Below, piece after piece: positions 6,454 through 7,955 of a DNA stretch of 7,955 nucleotides. The stretch is from Gallionellaceae bacterium. GTDB taxonomy: Bacteria > Pseudomonadota > Gammaproteobacteria > Burkholderiales > Gallionellaceae. The notes under the pieces were generated by a model. The model ran no database searches, was not told the origin of the DNA, and saw only the letters and a list, made by a program, of their open reading frames with translations. How positions within the stretch are numbered: position 1 is the stretch's first letter; the number at the start of each line of letters is the position of its first letter. The DNA lies in contig JAUSKS010000184.1 in the NCBI GenBank assembly GCA_030646595.1, positions 1-7,955 on the forward strand. The letters run 5' to 3'. The position numbers were made by a program, and so were the translations under genes.

Positions 6454-6461
6454 CTCCCTTT
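6454..6461 (-). promoter_or_regulatory. Ribosome binding site deciding the TTG start of epsD
   Basis: AAAGGGAG on the minus strand, 7 bases before TTG at 6446. It is the strongest Shine-Dalgarno match in the cluster and is 34 bases from the next in-frame ATG at 6419, too far to serve it. Confidence 0.6.
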
Positions 6462-6493
6462 AACAATATAACCCTTTAATAATACAACTTGGT

Positions 6494-7873
6494 TTAGTAA
6501 GCATTATCCCGGCGCAGCACTACCCACACTGTGCGCATGATAATCCACAAATCCAGCCATATTGACCAGTTTTGCAGGTAGTGCAGATCAGCCTCAATGC
6601 GCTGCTGCATTTTTTCCAAATCCTGAGTCTCGCCACGCAACCGATTTACTTGAGCCCAACCGGTAATCCCCGGTTTAACCTTATGACGCAGCATGTATCC
6701 CCGGATAAGTTTGCGATAGAGTTCGTTGTGGGCCACAGCATGTGGGCGCGGGCCGACTATGCTCATCCGTCCCTGCAATACGTTAATGAATTGTGGCAAT
6801 TCGTCCAGTGATGTACGGCGGAGAAAAGCGCCCAGCCTGGTCAGCCGCTGGTCATTTTTCTGCGCCTGCACGATGTTTGAACCATCTTCACACACTCCCA
6901 TGGAACGGAACTTGTAGACGATGATTTCCTCGCCATTCAGACCATAGCGACGCTGCTTAAAGACAGCGGGGCCTGGTGAGGTCAATTTGACCGCCAATGC
7001 AATGCATAGCAGGAGTGGTAGCAACAGAACAAGAATCAGAAAGGCGAGTACAAAATCACTAATATTTTTGACCACGCTATCGACGCCATAAAATGGCGTT
7101 TCGCATATTGCAACTACCGGAATACCGCCAACATTATCGAAGCGGGCCTGCATCAAATCAAAGATATAGACATCCGGCAGAAAGTAAATGGAAGCAGTGG
7201 TGTCATGCAGATCATCCAAAAGTTTGCGGATGCGTGGCTGGGCAGCCATGGGCAGGCTAATGAAGATCATCTGGATGTTGTGTTCTCGAACATAAACGGC
7301 GACATCTGATACCTCACCCAACAACGGTATGTTGCCAGTATGGCTGCGAGATTGATCCCGATCATCAAAGTAGCCGTTTACCTCCATTAGTAGATAGGGA
7401 TATTCCAATATGCGTTCGGCAAGCTTTAGGCCTGTATCATTAGCTCCGACAATGACCACAGAGCGCGCCTCACCACCCTTACGCAAACTGCTTGCAATCT
7501 TGCGCACTGCGAGATGGCTCGCAATAAGCGCAAGCGGGGTAACAATGAACCAGGTCAGAATAACCTGCTCAGAATACTGATAGGCGAGTTTGGTGGCATG
7601 GCCTATAAAGAGCAGGATAGCGACAATAATGCCCCAGCCAACTAACGTATCACGGATGTAAGCTAACAGCTTACCGTTGCGCCATGTGCGGTATATATTG
7701 GTCTGCTCAAAAATATAGGACGAGATGAAAAAAGTAATAATCATCAGCACCATGTAATAACCAGTGAAGGTTTCATCGTACATACTGGTGAGCAGAATCA
7801 GCAAACCCCAGACCATAAATGGATCTAGCAATCGCTTGAAAAAAGCTACGACAGGAATGTCATTAACGGTCAT
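6494..7873 (-). CDS. epsB: Undecaprenyl-phosphate sugar-1-phosphate transferase (WcaJ/EpsB type; probably glucose-1-phosphate)
   Basis: A 459-residue inner-membrane enzyme of the polyprenyl glycosylphosphotransferase family. It would start EPS synthesis by moving a sugar 1-phosphate from a UDP-sugar to undecaprenyl phosphate. Four helices lie at about 18-31, 39-56, 77-92 and 103-123. A Rossmann-like domain follows at about 136-235 with VVIVGANDTG at 139-148, and a fifth hydrophobic segment is at about 272-296. The catalytic domain carries KFRSM (321-325), RRTSLDELPQ (352-361) with the catalytic-type Asp/Glu pair, GPRPHAV (374-380), KPGITGWAQVN (400-410) and RGET (413-416). Length and layout fit the full-length WcaJ type, not the short PglC type. 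The sugar cannot be read from sequence; glucose is the family default. No Shine-Dalgarno site precedes ATG 7873. It is the first gene of the visible operon, 47 bases before epsD. Confidence 0.96.
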   Translation of the reverse strand: MTVNDIPVVAFFKRLLDPFMVWGLLILLTSMYDETFTGYYMVLMIITFFISSYIFEQTNIYRTWRNGKLLAYIRDTLVGWGIIVAILLFIGHATKLAYQYSEQVILTWFIVTPLALIASHLAVRKIASSLRKGGEARSVVIVGANDTGLKLAERILEYPYLLMEVNGYFDDRDQSRSHTGNIPLLGEVSDVAVYVREHNIQMIFISLPMAAQPRIRKLLDDLHDTTASIYFLPDVYIFDLMQARFDNVGGIPVVAICETPFYGVDSVVKNISDFVLAFLILVLLLPLLLCIALAVKLTSPGPAVFKQRRYGLNGEEIIVYKFRSMGVCEDGSNIVQAQKNDQRLTRLGAFLRRTSLDELPQFINVLQGRMSIVGPRPHAVAHNELYRKLIRGYMLRHKVKPGITGWAQVNRLRGETQDLEKMQQRIEADLHYLQNWSIWLDLWIIMRTVWVVLRRDNAY

Positions 7874-7897
7874 GGTTTTTTAAAAACTATTGGTTTA

Positions 7898-7926
7898 ATA
7901 ATCAGGTGCAGTGGATTTAATCACAA
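7898..7926 (-). promoter_or_regulatory. Candidate sigma-70 promoter upstream of epsB
   Basis: On the minus strand TTGTGA (7921-7926) and GATTAT (7898-7903) are 17 bases apart, each matching 4 of 6 consensus positions. Transcription would start near 7890, about 17 bases before the epsB ATG. The surrounding 82 bases up to the window edge are AT-rich and hold no recognised gene. This is a weak, pattern-based call; the operon could also begin further upstream. Confidence 0.3.
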
Positions 7927-7955
7927 ATCAGTTTAACAGTAATTTCATTTCCAAT

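Noticed and set aside
7915..7955. Tail of another gene upstream of epsB
   Set aside because: A minus-strand frame is open for about 12 codons from the edge, but this is too short and too AT-rich to call coding.

Overview
The window is one co-directional block of eight genes, all on the minus strand, that together form the core of an exopolysaccharide (EPS) and exosortase B locus. In transcription order, from high to low coordinates, they are: a polyprenyl-phosphate sugar-1-phosphate transferase (epsB-like); the lipoprotein EpsD of the peptidyl-prolyl isomerase family; exosortase B (xrtB); the exosortase partner EpsI; a short outer-membrane polysaccharide export protein (epsE-like); an outer-membrane beta-barrel protein (epsL-like); a Wzz/GumC-type chain-length determinant (epsF-like); and the N-terminal half of its CpsD/CapB-type ATPase/tyrosine kinase (epsG-like), which runs off the left edge. 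No RNA gene, mobile element, CRISPR array or clear terminator is visible, and no plus-strand ORF looks real.

Gene content and order match the EPS/exosortase B loci of Betaproteobacteria, especially Nitrosomonadales such as Methylophilaceae and Nitrosomonadaceae. The base composition is moderate, by eye a little under half GC, which fits Methylotenera/Methylophilus-like or Nitrosomonas-like organisms better than high-GC Burkholderiales. The genus cannot be fixed from this window.

The genes describe a pathway. EpsB loads the first sugar phosphate onto undecaprenyl phosphate. The chain-length determinant and its cytoplasmic ATPase control polymer length. The export protein and the beta-barrel protein probably help carry polymer across the periplasm and outer membrane. 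EpsD probably assists folding or assembly in the periplasm. XrtB and EpsI form the sorting arm that processes PEP-CTERM proteins encoded elsewhere. Glycosyltransferases, flippase and polymerase are absent here and should lie beyond the left edge or elsewhere.

Spacing supports one operon: gaps are 28 to 64 bp and xrtB/epsI overlap by 4 bp. A possible sigma-70 promoter precedes epsB. Several starts are non-trivial: epsD and the epsL-like gene are best read from TTG codons with good Shine-Dalgarno sites, while the epsB-like and epsF-like genes lack a well-placed Shine-Dalgarno site and share a T5A6 tract just before ATG. This is a known class of system. The oddities are the XrtA-like form of the export protein beside an XrtB exosortase, the unusual Walker A sequence of the kinase, the lack of a lipobox in the export protein, a 9-codon ORF before the epsL-like gene, and an A8 tract in the epsF-like gene.
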